Assembly (NCBI GenBank): GCA_030562195.1
Contig: JAUJPP010000007.1
Coordinates: 21,325,769-21,389,768 of the forward strand
Direction of reading: 5' to 3'
Origin: Nipponacmea schrenckii
Taxonomy: Eukaryota > Mollusca > Gastropoda > Lottiidae
DNA: 64,000 nt
Part shown: in pieces, positions 15,901 to 29,648 of the stretch
How positions within the stretch are numbered: position 1 is the stretch's first letter
Layout: every line of letters begins with the position of its first letter
Made by a program: the position numbers and the translations under genes
The notes under the pieces: generated by a model
Told to the model about the DNA's origin: nothing
The model's database searches: none
The model's input: the letters and a program-made list of their open reading frames with translations, nothing else

Positions 15901-18900
15901 AACCAGTAGGTCAACGAGATCGTTTTATTTCTTTGCCTTACGAACTCTTTGTAAAATCCCAACTTTGAAATTGTATCGTTCGACTGGGCTATTGTCTGGT
16001 AACTTCCAAAGTGACCGAAAGCCTTAACTGGCGTTTTACGGCACGTTTCATAAACCAAGACGTCTTAAAATATTCTTCAATTACATTTTCATTTAATTCG
16101 TGAGGATTGAAATGTGAAATTCAAGAAATTAAAGATAAAAAATTCTTCTGGCACCCAAATATTTGATACTTTTTGCCGACATGGTAATATTTTTTTCTTT
16201 CCTTGTTCTCTAGCACTAGAATTAAAGGATTAAAGCTATCTCCCATAATAATTCCCATCAGAAAAAAAAATCATGCCAAAATAAGAAAAAATCAAGCGAT
16301 TGAAAATGTTTTTCCTTGAAGTGTGGTTAATTGAAATATTTGATCATTACTATATTATCGGCCTGCGATATTTTTGGCGGATTATGAGATCGTAATTTAC
16401 TTGTGATGAAACTAGTATTCCAATTTTGCTTAAAACTTTCGGCTAAAATTCTTTAGATCTTTAGATGGAAATTTACATTAAGATTGAAAATATCACTAAG
16501 TAACGATACACGTATATCAGAATTGATTTGAGAAATGAAGCCCGTATAATACTTATATTTGAAAGTAATATTGAAAAAACAAAAATTGTAAGCGCAGATT
16601 AAAAATGTGAAACTAGGGAGATGTTTGATTGAAAATCATTCCCCTACTTATCGCCCCAAGAATTTCTTCAAATGGAATGCATTTCCTAAATGAAATTTCT
16701 GGTCTATTGTCCAAAAATCACATCAGAAAAGTTCTGTCTGAAATGTCTTTTCACCCAAATTATCTTCTAAAGTTGAATTATGTGATGTAATGTTTCAGAT
16801 TTCTATGTTGGCTTAAAGAGAGAAATTTTAAATTATACTTACATGGCCGGATTTATCTAAAACATTATTTGTAAGTTTCAACTTTTCAAATGATACTGTT
16901 TGTTTTGTAAGTTGATCTCCTGTAAATGGTGAGTCTGGGTGGACGTGGAAGCGAGCAGGAAGTGGTGGATCGGCTTTTCCGGCCACTAACCACGATGATC
17001 TATGATAGGCGTAGCGATATCTTTTATTATCAACCGGAACTATATCCATTATAACATAATATTTCTGCTCGGGATTTAATCCAGAAAACGAAACTCGAAC
17101 TGTAGGAAACATTCGCCTAAGAAAAGAGAAAGGAACGAATTTATAATGATAAAATGCCTTTAAATTAAACCTCATGGCTGGAAATCATATCTTTCTTTTA
17201 GGCATCATATTTTTCATAATTGATCTGCTTTTGTACTTCTGGCCTTCTAAAAGGAATTCTAACTTCTAGAATGGACATCAAACTTATTTTTTTAACTTGA
17301 TTAATAAGAGTAATGTATTTATCAGTTAGACTTGTCTAAGACTGAGGAAAATAATCTCTATATAGGGCGTTATTACCATTAATTAAAGAAATTATTGAAA
17401 AACTCTTCTATGCATGTTTACTTAATTACATTATTACTTAGTTTTATGGATTAATTGGATTATAAATGGGATTCTGTCGAATAGTTTTAACATCAGGTAA
17501 TCTTTAAAGAAAAAAGACTCCTTTTACGTTTTAATAATTAGAAATTTCCATTTTTAGTGTGATATTAAAATTAAAAATAACTGTTTTCGTAATACCATTA
17601 TTTAAGCATAATGCCCCATAATAGTATATTATAAGACAATAAAAAAACACCCATTTTTTTTTTCATTTGTATGTTTGTCCTTTTCCAGTTTCTGTTTAAT
17701 TAATGTTACCTCAAATGAAACAATTCTGTCGGTCAAGAGAAGAGCCTCGTCTCCAGAACTGATGGCTGTTTTTAATTATCACACGAACTGGTTAAACTGC
17801 CCAGGTAAAATAATTCAAAACAAAAGAAACTTAGTAAATAATCATAACCAAAGAAAGAAAAATAAATAAATGAGTGAAATCGAATTAACTTCACACTGAA
17901 AATCTTACATCTTCATAAACATGCAATATATTGACATACAGGGGGGTTTCGGAATGCACCAGATATAAGGGGTCGGCCAAACCCACATAGTTCCACGGGT
18001 CCCACTCATCGAGTTGAACCTTTTCTCGTGGGCGAAAAGTCGAGTTTCCTAGCTTACTCATGGGCGAGAAGTCGATAGTGGATATTGCTCATAGTATATA
18101 TGATAGTATATGCTATTGTAAACATGTTGTAAAAATTTCCTCGTAAATACATTCTTAAAGTATGTTCTTAAGGCATGATATTGTAATCACGTTATTTAAG
18201 TGTGATATTCAATTGCCCAATTGATCACAATAGTAATAGCCTACCAGCACAAGTTAATTCCAACAATGCAATAAAAAATGACTTGTATATTTCAGTTAAA
18301 CACTAATCGAGCAAGACAAGAATTACCAAAACGACGATATTATTATGTTATTCTGAAGACACGTGATAGCCTTCCCTTCTCAATAAAAGATATGTTATAT
18401 ACTTCAAAATAAACATTCTAACAATATCAAGTTACTACAAACAGCGTTTAACACCTTAATGCAAAAGCCGCTATTCTTGTGTCACAGAATGCAGCTATTT
18501 TATTAGATTGTACACAAGCGAATATAGACAATCAGAGTCATCGACGGCTGAAAATATTAAGGCTTTGTGTTCTCATATTTTCCGTCGAGACCTCTGATTA
18601 CCTGTATTCGCTTGCGTACAACCAAATACCCTCATATTGCAGTGAAGGTTTTAGACGTAGTTCGTAAAAACTTGACGTTGTGAATATGTGTATAAGCTGG
18701 ACTGTGTACAGTAAGTAGGGATATTAAAAGTAATGTTTGTTTCAAAATAATATTGTAAAATATTTTTTAAAAGAAATTATGATGAAATTAAACCAATACA
18801 CTTGCCCTAGTAATGGAAATTAGATGCAACTGTAGGTGAACAAATGCAAAAAACAACTATTTAAGAAATACGGGGGACAATTTGCAAATACATCAGAATT

Positions 18901-21900
18901 TTTGTCCGAGATCTATCATGAACATCAACTGAACATCGCAACTTTGTAGCCGAAGATTATAGGCTATATAAGAAGGCAAGGTTTTAGATTTATAAGCGAC
19001 TTTGATAATTAGAATTGTTCTTAAAAAATTATAGGTTAAGAATTTGTAATTTTTTTAATGTAGGTGCTGGTGACAGAAAATAAGGGAGAAAGTAATATTA
19101 AGATGATCTATAGTTTAATAATAACGAGAAATGGACAGTTCAACATGATATAAATCACTTTATCATTGACAAACGCACCAAATAAGATTTGTTATGTTTT
19201 CAGTAATAACGAGCTTAAATTGTTAATCTTGCTCTATAAATTGTCACCTTATATACTTTCACTTACAAGAGTAGTCATTTGCTGACCATACATCGGGTTT
19301 AATGCTTTTATATCTCTACACTTTCTAATTAGACGAAGGTAATTGTAGGGCTCTTCCCTACAACATACCATATTTTACTGGCCACACTTTTCTTTCTTAA
19401 CAACTGAACAAGTGCTTTAATCCGCCAATCAAATTGTCACAATTTGATAATAACATAGTAAACAAACATTTGTCATCCCACAGCAAATAAATTAAATCAT
19501 AAAAGAAACAGTATAAATAGTAACAAAAGAAAATTCGACCTCGAGGCTAACATCATTGAAGTCAAGCGCACCCTACCGAGCATCACGTCTGTTGAGAGTT
19601 ATGTTTCCTTGCCTGTGGGGTATTTATCAAAGATTTCTTTAACACTGCGGGACTGCTTTCAATTTTCAAAAAAAGTTTTATATAATACGATCATCTCGGA
19701 TCATCCAGGTGACATCTGATTTGTTGTTTATCGTTATGGGGCGGAAAAATTACCTGACCGAACCAAAAGTCGATCCATCTTTTGTCTGGAAAAAGAGGCC
19801 GCAATTATAGTCGGCCCAACAATGACTTAAACATAAGCAATCAGGTAAAGCACCATACTTAAAAGATTGGACTATATAACCTCGTAATCGATATACAACC
19901 AGGAAATTATAAGTTGCCTCTTGTTTATATTTAATGCTCTTACGCTCTAAAGGAGTTAAAATCCAAATATTCTTGCCCAAAATATTGAAAATCGTCATGC
20001 TTGATTATGTATCTCTTGAAATATTAATCTATTTCTGTATAAAATATTCTTGAAATTATTACATGTTACATTATTTATGATAATCACATTGAAACAAGCA
20101 GTTTAGTCGCCGTTTAGCTACGCAGTTGACAATGAATACGGATTTGCGTTTGCAGACTTCTGAAAGGCCTGTTCACATCATTTGGTTAGATCATACTTTG
20201 AACTATAGATCGAAGCTAAAAATTTGCAGTAGGAGTTCTTGAAGTGGGGTTTCATACAATATGATTAGAATGATTCATTAGAAATACGTATCATCTTTAT
20301 AAATTTATTTGACACACATCTTAAAAATGTAGCGTTATGCCCATGTCTTGGCAATATCAAAAGCGGTCGAAATAGCACATTGTATTGTTACAAATCGATA
20401 CTTTGTTCGGAATTTTTCGTTTTATATGCCCACGTCTCCTGCGTAGTACGAAAAATTAAGTTGATCGATTTCCGAACAATAATCCTTTGTGGTCTCGCTC
20501 TTCAGTTTTTGGCAACTTAGAAATTTACCAACGTGTGATCTAAAGTAAAATATCTATTACAAGTGATTGGTACATGCTCATAAAATAAAGACAATTGTAA
20601 GCATTATTAGATTGAGGACTGCGAATTTTGACCCACTTGTGTACCCGTTTCTCGAATAACGAAAAATCATTATTACTTAATCGTAAATAACGGAATTTGT
20701 TAATAGGGCCTATATTTGGAGCATATTTCTTTTTTTATTATTATTGAATGAAGAGCATACTATGATGAATAAAAATAAGGTTATTCTCATCTGATTTTTT
20801 CTAATCGTTCCGCAAAGCGAGGTAACCATGTGTTAAAGTTTTTTCTCGTTACAGGGTTATATCACTGCATTAACGATGGCAATGTTAGAAACGTTCGTTT
20901 AAACCATTTTCTAGGTTATATCACGGATTCGTTTTGTGGTTCGGATTATAAGCAATCAATTTATTTATTCACCATACATATCATTGAGATAGCTTTAATT
21001 GACAATTGGTCATATAAATACAAATATATATATATATGTAGGCTATAGTGAGTATTATATAATTGAATAAACTTTATAGTTTTTTCAAGATTTGTCTTGT
21101 CCTTTAACAAAACAAGAGTAGGCTATGTTATTATAAAATACAATCTTAATAATAAAAACCAAAATCACGGTCTGAGTCTGATCGTTGTAAAAAGGAATCA
21201 GTCTTCTGAGATTTTAAATAAAATTAGTCTGGAAAATATAAAGTGCACTATAGTGTATACTCCGATGTCCGCGTTGTAACAGAGTAGGTTTTAGGCTAGT
21301 TGAATGCTGACAATTTAATGAGTTGTTGTAAACCTTAGCTCATTATTTGATGTGATGTGGAAATAAGGTTCACTAGTAAGATAATATATTAATTAAAATC
21401 ACGATTTAATTATCTTCCATTTACCTACAGTCTGCCCCATATTTATAGTTAATTTAGGAGAATGTTGTACCCATTTCTCCGTTTTTCACACTTACTCATC
21501 AAAGATTCACATGTTCTCAAGTAATACTTAATTGTATCGTTCATTTGGCGCGAACCAATATATTATCTCCAGACGACATTTTCTCATTACCTTACACCAA
21601 ATTTACCTTCCTTTACCTTTAATACTGGAGAGCTCACACATATAAATTAACTTGTTAACTTGGAAATGGAACAGATTTCTCACCGTATTGGATGACATTA
21701 AGATCATTAAACAAATAAATGAGTAAATTTGATTACAAAATATTCTTCTACGTGAAAGATTAGGAGAAAAGAAAGCATAAAAGATAGCTTAATTTAGCAA
21801 AATCAAAGTTTCAGGTAGAACAAATTTCAGGAAGAATTCCCTAGGTCTACTAAAGACATATATTATGAATTTAAAAAAACCCAATTAATTAATCATTTAA

Positions 21901-22864
21901 TTACATAAATAAAAGAACAAAAATTACAAATTGTTCTTTAAGAATAGTTTTTAATCCTTTGCGCATGCCACAATAAAATATTCTTTCGGACTAGACTAGT
22001 TAAAGGTTCCCTAAATTACATCACATTCAGTAATAGATCAACTAATATTAAAATAGTAAATAGATATTCACCTTCCAGTTTTGGTAATGATCATTTCTGT
22101 GCCGAGTTCATGAAATTTAGCCCAAAGCTCTTTAGTTTCTAAACGGCAATGTACTTTATCTGTTTTTAAATTAAGAGCTGGCACTGGAGTATTATTTTCT
22201 GTTTCTGGGATGCTTAGGATCATATCATCTTCACCTGAATTTATGAATACCAATTGCGCAATTAAATTAAGCAGTGTAAACCGCTTACAGACAATGGAAA
22301 ATTTGAAGGTGAAGTAAAGAGGAGAATAAAGACTTATTTTATTACAATATCACAGAGGAGAGAAAGTAAATTATAGACAAAGTGAGATTTCAAGACTATA
22401 TACAATTGGATTTAAATAAAATAATATTTAGTATAAGATTACAAACGTAAATTCAGGAATGAACACAAATCATAATGTATCGCATATATTTACGCTCTGT
22501 CTGTAATACATGCTTTAAGAATCGTAAATTTAATTAATACGCAAATTGAGCGAAAATAAAAAATGAATATTGATAATAAAGCAAATTTATGTTTATCAAC
22601 TGCACCGTCCTCGACTGAACTTATATAAGTTCTGTTATATAGTTCAAAACTAAGAAACTTACATTTAATATCATCTTTTTCTGCTTCTTCATCTTTAGAA
22701 ATGTCCTCGGGTAAATCACTTTCTCCAATCAAAGAAGCGATACTGAATTTGCTGGCTTTATCCGATAATTGGGCCATTTTTGTTGAGTTTTTGCAGTCTT
22801 CTTTGATTATTGTACTGACGACTAAATTGTCTTCTTGGACTTCTTCTTTAATATCCATTTTCAT
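12935..22864 (-). CDS. tbx20: Tbx20-type T-box transcription factor (complete, 7 exons)
   Basis: Exons (join, minus strand): 22663-22864, 22072-22234, 16843-17116, 15589-15750, 14863-14939, 14619-14716, 12935-13224. All introns are GT-AG and phases agree, giving 1266 nt and 421 residues from an ATG at 22864 to TGA at 12935. This is a nuclear DNA-binding regulator. The T-box runs from about residue 97 to 292. It carries the family landmarks [54 protein letters not shown] and [10 protein letters not shown]. Human Tbx20 differs only by scattered substitutions across the domain, and the block after it ([13 protein letters not shown]) is also Tbx20-like. An eh1-like Groucho-binding motif, FSIASLI, sits at residues 40-46, as in vertebrate Tbx20. 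The tail has [11 protein letters not shown] and an HRYHPY cluster. Intron 2 is about 5 kb and holds a foldback at 18.5 kb. In other animals Tbx20 acts in heart, neural or mesodermal development; its role here is inferred. Confidence 0.95.
14434..14456. repeat. Poly-C tract in tbx20 intron 6
   Basis: A long uninterrupted C run broken by a single G, inside the intron between the last two tbx20 exons. Its true length is uncertain because homopolymers are error-prone. Confidence 0.85.
17117..22071 (-). other. tbx20: tbx20 intron 2 (about 5 kb)
   Basis: This intron splits the arginine codon just before RMFPTV inside the T-box: donor at 22071, acceptor ending at 17117. It contains the 18.5 kb foldback and a short TA run near 21020. 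No other coding exon was recognised on either strand. Long early introns of developmental regulators often hold enhancers, but no specific element can be named here. Confidence 0.75.
18509..18620. repeat. Near-perfect 112-bp foldback inside tbx20 intron 2
   Basis: The left arm at 18509-18557 and right arm at 18575-18620 are inverted copies over about 46-49 bases, with a 17-base loop. Both share blocks such as CAAGCGAATA, AATCAGAG and TCGACGG. There are only four substitutions in the first 29 positions plus small indels. Read on the minus strand, which is the tbx20 transcript strand, three of those four become G.U wobbles; read on the plus strand only one does. It may be a foldback MITE remnant or an intronic RNA hairpin. 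Confidence 0.75.
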
Positions 22865-25312
22865 AGCGTGTAAAAACTGTGTAAATATCAGATATCCAAA
22901 TTATAGATGAAATGCAAATATTGATTACACAGCAAAACTTCGTGTTGAGAAACCTTTGATGAGAATTATACGAAAACAAAAGTAGCATAGCTTTTCATTA
23001 ACAAGAGAGATGTGATCACAATGTAAGGAAGGTTTTCATTGGTCGACTGTTGAACTGCCAAGAGAAGAAAATGATAGAGGCGTGAACGAGACAAAGTTAG
23101 CAGATTGGATATCATTTAATTGGTCTGTCGATACAGCTTCTTTCAACACATAACACATTCAACTAGCTGTATTTTCCCTTCTACTTATTACTGGCTGGAT
23201 TTCAACTGACTTAATCAGTCAACCTCTTGACTTCATCCTACCCATATTAACCCTAGACGTCTCCATGATGTGAGATGGGACAAATTACCCAGTCAGAAAT
23301 CTACCTAACATATCTACGTAGAGCCCAGACTAACATCAACTAACCATTTATTATATTCGTTATCACAATATGTAAACCTATACATGTATTCTCTTCATAT
23401 TGGAACGCCTTGCTCGTTCATTTTCTGACTATTTTTACAGGCGAACACTGTGTTAAAGTGGTTTTAAAAAAAGATTTCAATGAGAAAGATCAACCCAGAA
23501 CTTAGAGTGCCGACAATTTTAGATTTATCAAAATTATAATAACAAGGTGGCGAATGAGATACGCACGACAGCCTTATTCTAAATACAGCCTAATCACAAT
23601 ACATTAGAGGTGAAAAATACCCCATGTCATGTTTTCGGTGATAGAAACACTTTATTTATCTAAATATTAGTAATTATTGGAAATTGACATAACACACTAA
23701 TAACCTCAAAATAATCTTACACCACAAAAACAGCTGTTAAAGCGTAGATTAGCTGAATATGGGAAAACGATTTTTGTGGGAAAACAAAAAAATAACAATG
23801 GTGGTTGAAATGTTATAAAAGAGAGAATGGAAACACAAGGAAGCTTTGACAGAATAACTTTATTACAATGATGAAAGTCGGGGTTTTAAAGGGGCCTTAA
23901 TGTCACTATTAAATAAATTATTTCAGACTAATGCCGTTTTACAACAAATTATATGGAAATATGTCAGGCGACAATAAAACCCACACAAAATCATTCGTCT
24001 GATTAAATTAAAAAAAATATTATATATTAGACATGATGCTATAATGATGTTTGATAATTCCATGGTTATTAGTGTATACTAGAACCTAGTCCATACAGCC
24101 ATTCTTCATTTCTGTTATCTCACCAGACTGTAATGACAAGTGTAACTCTATAACAAGGACAAGTATCTCTGTTACTTTAATTCAATTTTTTCGTAAAATT
24201 GTCTTTGCATATTACCTTTGAACCCGGGTTAATTTGGAATCTGAGCAAAAGACGAAATATTTCAGATAAAATGACTTGTAGGCCAAAGTGGCTGGGTGGT
24301 TATAAATAGATACTGTATACATGTAGATGCTTTTGGTTATAATTTTTGCTTATAATTATATTAATTGATTGTTTCTTGGTATTAGGTTGTATTGATGGTC
24401 GGCTGTGAAAAGATACATAATTATAATGTTATAGAATTTGTGAGAGACGGATAATTTTTGATAAGTGACCAATCGATCATATGAATCAAAATTAGTTAAA
24501 TACGAGTTTATTATGGACTTTTGAGAAAAACTTCTACTTCTGTTTATTTATTATCTTCTGATATTCTGCAAACATTGTTATTATATATACTAGTGTTGCC
24601 TTTGTCATCCTCTGCGACGAACAAGGATCTAAAACCACAAAAGTATTTACTTCAGCGTATTCTTTTATATAATTCTGTATTCAAATCGTTCATTATTGCT
24701 ATTTTTCATTATTAAAATTAATCAGAATAAACACAAATCGCAAAGAACATCAAGCGACTCGGGTATTTCAAAGGCTCGTAAAAAAAAAACAATGTTCAAA
24801 CTACAATTAATCTGTGTTTCATCAAGTTTGTCAGTTTTTCCCAGTCGGTTGGGAAGTGTAACACCAATATAGAGATAAGTCGACCTGCACTTGATAACAG
24901 CTTGACTAGAAACTTCGTGATAACGACTGGAACGTCCCTTGAGATATTATAAAGGGAGGGAATCCATTATCAATATCATTGAAAACAGTTGAGATTAGAG
25001 CAATGTCTCTTTATATAATAATTACTAACAAATTAGTGATTATTAAGATATTTTATCATCTGACACATCCTCTTCTCTTGTTCTCATTCTTTTTACTATT
25101 TATCATAATATTTCTAAACCAAGGGAACTAATATTTTAACAAATACTGATTATCTTGAAGCTCCCAACAATGTGAATACATTTGTAAGATTAACTTCATA
25201 TATTATTCTTGTTAGCTCTTGCTACTGCTCAATATTTTTAACATTTTCCATATCAAGCACTTTAACTCGGGGTGTTCCCTTTAAAGATGTGCTTTCACAT
25301 TGTAAATTATTG

Positions 25313-25462
25313 ATGAGTGGTAGATCAGTAGCACAGGTTCCGATAGGATTGCCCAACTGAATAGAGTCAAACCATATATGAATTGTACATGTTTAATACA
25401 ACGACGTTTCGGGCTTGGTTGCCCTTTGTTCCTGTCGAAACCTGTGCTACCGATCTACTCAT
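25313..25462. repeat. Inverted repeat with 32-35 bp arms
   Basis: The arm at 25313-25347 and the arm at 25431-25462 are inverted copies. Both carry AGTAGCACAGGTT or its complement AACCTGTGCTAC, together with GTAGATC/GATCTAC blocks. About 83 bases separate them. The spacer includes ACGACGTTTCGGGC, a phrase I associate with dispersed invertebrate retroelement ends, possibly Penelope-like, but that assignment is tentative. It is probably a relic of a mobile element end. Confidence 0.65.
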
Positions 25463-26475
25463 TTATATTTCTTTACCGATTGCCCCAGTATCCTAGTGAT
25501 CTTGATAGGACGAACCTATGGAGTATCCAACCCTTGCACACACATAACTGGTATTTGGCCGAACTCACAACTCTATCGTTGTAAATTGTTATGAATGTTT
25601 ACAAAGAAAGAATCTGAATTTAAATGAACCTTTAACGTCTATATATGGGATGGGAAGAGCTTTAATAACAGAACTATTTTATACTGAGTAAAATAAAGAT
25701 TATAACATGCGAGAATACCAGACCATGAAGTATCACTTTAACTACTATCAAGTTAAATTTAAAGAATTGATATGGCCGGGTTAACAAAGTTTAGGTGTTA
25801 CGGAAGTGACAATCATTTTTATGGGTTACTTGCAGATTATGACAAGCTAACTGACATCATATTACTACAAACAATTTGGCACTGTTATACATCTGGATTA
25901 TGTCACACAGCTTATCAAATGTCCGGATAGGCTGAGAAATGGCTCCCATCTCAATGTCAACCTTTAAGAATCACTCCAAACACTTGAAATTCCAGTAAAA
26001 CGACGTTATTGGTTTTGATTAACAGAAACAAATGTCCGCCTCTGGCGACGAAAATTCCCAAATGTCATGATATTGGTTGGGTTACTGTTGTATAATATTA
26101 GAGAAGAGAATTCATACCGGTATAGTCTTAAGCAGAATAATAATGATATAATAACATTATGTCTTTAAAGATACATAATTATTATGACACCATTCAATCT
26201 TTATAGAAAGGTCTAAGTCAAAACATTAGCACTAAGTTCGTTGTATAAAAGACCTTTTACCAGCATTCTAAAGCTGGAAGAAAGTTAAAATGAAGTCTGA
26301 TTCCCAAAATTCATCATAACATTATCACGGGGAGTGGGTAACCGGTGTATAATTACATATGATGGGCTTTTTAAAGCACATTCTGAATTATACAATCGAA
26401 AACAAAGTTTGTTGGTGAAAACTAAAACTTTCAATAAAAAACTACAGAACTTATCACCTAATAAAATATCTGCGG

Positions 26476-26644
26476 TAGACACACTATCACTTCCATTGTC
26501 AGACACAATAGTTTTTATTTTTTCTGCCATCTTGTTTCCACTGTCTAGGTTTCCAGAGGAAGGAATGAAAATTCCAGTGTTCGATACTCTATTAATATCT
26601 ACACTTTCAGTTCCACCGGATCCTTGACTCACATAAGTGTTCTG
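26476..26644 (-). CDS. Possible coding exon of an unrecognised gene
   Basis: An open frame with Gly/Ser/Asp/Asn-rich, non-repetitive composition runs from a possible acceptor (CTGCAG, just above 26644) to a possible donor GTGATA at about 26475. It contains an internal ATG reading MAEKIKTIVSDNGSDSVS. The acceptor lacks a strong pyrimidine tract. I could not find partner exons, and the product matches no family I know. The frame continues past the putative donor to a stop at 26285. It may be a chance open frame, a distal exon of a gene whose other parts I missed, or a 5' exon upstream of tbx20. Confidence 0.18.
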
Positions 26645-26810
26645 CAGTTGATGTTGAGCTTGAACGCAACATGTATTGGCTTAGTGTTTGTTGTGGTCTG
26701 TTGATGTGTTTCTTTGCTCTGTCCATGGAATAACACTGTGTCAAAGCCTTAAGTATTGAATGCTTAGTCTAGGCCCACAAACACGAAAAACTACTCTCTA
26801 ATGATGTTTT

Positions 26811-26830
26811 TTTTTGGGGGGGGGGGGGGT
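26811..26830. repeat. Poly-T/poly-G homopolymer tract
   Basis: A run of T directly followed by a run of about fourteen G. Length is not reliable. Confidence 0.85.
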
Positions 26831-29325
26831 ATATGAAAATGACCAATTTATGGCTACAGTTAAGAACATATGCAATTGTAATTATATTCATCCTTCGACT
26901 GCTTCTTTTATTTAACACCAGGTGTAATTAAGGTAAACATGATTTTTGGCTTGCAATTACCCTGAATAATAATCATGTCTTGCATCATTAAAAGTTTTCA
27001 TGTCCAAATCAAGAAATCTTAATATAAATTTTAATAGAAAAGCATAATGAAACTTGGTGCAAGAAAAACACATTGATTGATGAATTGGTTGACGTTTGAC
27101 AAAAGATGCAGCAAAAAATTCAACAAACTTTAATGAGAGTCGAACTTTGAAGAAGGATAACTAATTATAGTGAAAACTTTCTTTTCACAAAAAACTCATC
27201 TTTTAGCTTTTCATTTATTTGAAATAACAAGAAAATGATCCATCATATGCTATATTTGAAATAGTTTTCCTTCCTGCGTGGCTATCAGGGTCTCTGTGAA
27301 ACAAAAAGCAGAAAGTATTGCGTGTCAACCCACATTACAGTTAACTGCATATAAACTAGTAGGTTGTAAAGCCCAGCAGAGTACTGGGTGTTAAATTGCC
27401 TTGCGTGTTACTATTTAAAACGATTATTCAACTGGAAACATAGTGAGTTAAATTTCCAAAAACCACCCCTTGACACTCGATTTAACTGTTCACAAACTGA
27501 TCTACACACTTACCTTTCCTATCTGCTTGTCCATTTAGCGTGCTAACACCTGCAAATCTAATTGCTATATAATTATTTAATTGAAGATGGTTGTAAGTTG
27601 CTCTTATCAAGATTGAAATCTGGAAACTCAAATCTGTTTTGTCAAAGATAAGGTCGAAGTACAGGTTGAAATTAACGATTTATGTAAATATATCAGATAA
27701 TTGTTGGTATCAACTTAAATATATTATTAGACCTTTTCCTTTATTTCATCACACATGAACATCAAATTTCGAGAAAATCATCAACTTGTATCATTAAAAG
27801 ATTAACACAGTTGACAAAATAACAAGAATTATATCGTTCACATAATTGTTCTTGCAATAAATTATCGGTATTACTCAGTGCTAACGAATAATGTTTCGTT
27901 TGTTGATTTATTATAGATTGAAGCAAATTTAAGAAAAAGGATACCGATGCATCAAAATATGTGTATCATATCTACTATACATATAAACCTTTCCCATTTA
28001 TTTTTGGTTTTACGTTCTGTTAAGTTCATCAGATTAAGAGTATATAAAAATATCACTTTTTTTCTAAGGCATCCTTAACAAGATCATATAGCAATCATGT
28101 TCGCAACCGGAAGTGCCAATTATGACCTTCTGAAATCCAACAATGTAGACAAGACGACAAGAAAATATTTTATTTACAGATAGTAAGACTTAGTGAAGTT
28201 ATTCCATTTATTTTGAGCAAAACAGATGTTTTGATTGTTAGAAGCGAAATCGAATATTAATATAACTTCTGAACCCTAGCTGACATTTTCAAGAATATAT
28301 TTTCTCCAAATAATTACACAATTATGATAAGATTGAAAACACCAAGGTAATAATTTCAGTTGAAATGTACCACACGCGTTTACTGTTTTCTTATCCTTAT
28401 CTCAATTCTTTCAATTTGTTCTCCGTTATTATAATTTGACAAACGGACATGCTCTAATCAAACAGGTGTAATGTCGGACGCATGACTTCCGGTAAAGGAT
28501 TTAAAAATACCGTAAAGGGGTTTTGCGAAAGTCGTTAACAATGATCATAAAGAAAGGTAATCTTGATGGAATATACGACAATAACTGCCACAAATTAGTC
28601 TTACTTCATCACAGAACACGTGCAAACACTCATTCGTCGCCATATTAAAGTTATCAGTAGAAAATATCAGTAATATAAAATATCTATCAATGAGGCATGC
28701 CTAGTAATGGCGACAACTCTATACATTTTCTTACAGTTTAAGATGAAATAAGTTATTTTATTTCAAGCGTACATATTAGTTACATGCCATAAAGAACCTC
28801 AAAATGTCTTATTGAATTAGCAATATCTTCAAATTTTCGTTTGAATCCTAAGGTTTTACATCTCATTACTGCACATTTTAACATGCAACAGCACTGATAG
28901 GCATCAAGTTAAATTCAAGACAGATTTCACACAGGTGTTGGTAGGTGCACGTGTAAGGCGTATACGTAACTGATGTCCTCCATTTGATTTTTAATGGAAA
29001 GTATGTTTTATCATTAATAACAGATCTCTTAATGCAACTTTTTTCTTTTAGACAGAATTAGGCCGTGTAATTTGATCAGTGAAAACTAGGCATGTTAGAA
29101 TTGACATTTTGGTCAATATTTATAACAAGCATTGTCTTTAAGTATTCATTATAATTCATTTTCTTATTGAATTGTAGCACATAGAAAATCTTTAAAAAAA
29201 ACGTTTACTTTTGTTTCCCCCTGCTATTAGAAATTATGAAGGAAACAGACCATACAAAATGATATAGTAGTTGATGGATATCCGAAATTAGTTCTTGTCA
29301 TTCTAGATATCACTTTAATAACTAT

Positions 29326-29400
29326 AGTTTTTTTTTTTTTTTTTTCTTTTCTTTTTTTTTTTTGTATTATTATTTTTATTTTTTTATTTTTTTTTTTTTG
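29326..29400. repeat. T-rich low-complexity tract
   Basis: About 75 bases almost entirely T with scattered C, G and A. On the minus strand it yields a meaningless lysine-rich open frame. Confidence 0.9.
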
Positions 29401-29648
29401 TCTGATGTTTTGCACACATTTCGATCGTAGTCAAAATAGGGATCTACAATAATAATTATTTTTTATTACATTAACTCCAATAAAGACTCAAAATTTTCCA
29501 TATTGGTGGTCTTTGAAATGAAGTGGCATTTATCACGAAAAAATTCAATTTTCTGTATATCTAGTCTTTAAGTTCTCTCATTTTCATTTATTCATGTACA
29601 TAGTCAGAAATTGGAACGCTATTACTTCTATCATTCGAAAGATTGGGT

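Larger units (their letters stand above)
22865..29645. other. Intergenic region upstream of tbx20
   Basis: This stretch holds the presumed tbx20 5' UTR and promoter side, the inverted repeat at 25.3-25.46 kb, one weak exon candidate at 26.5-26.6 kb, and homopolymer runs near 26.81 and 29.33 kb. No convincing TATA box or other gene was found. The remainder is AT-rich unique-looking sequence. Confidence 0.5.
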
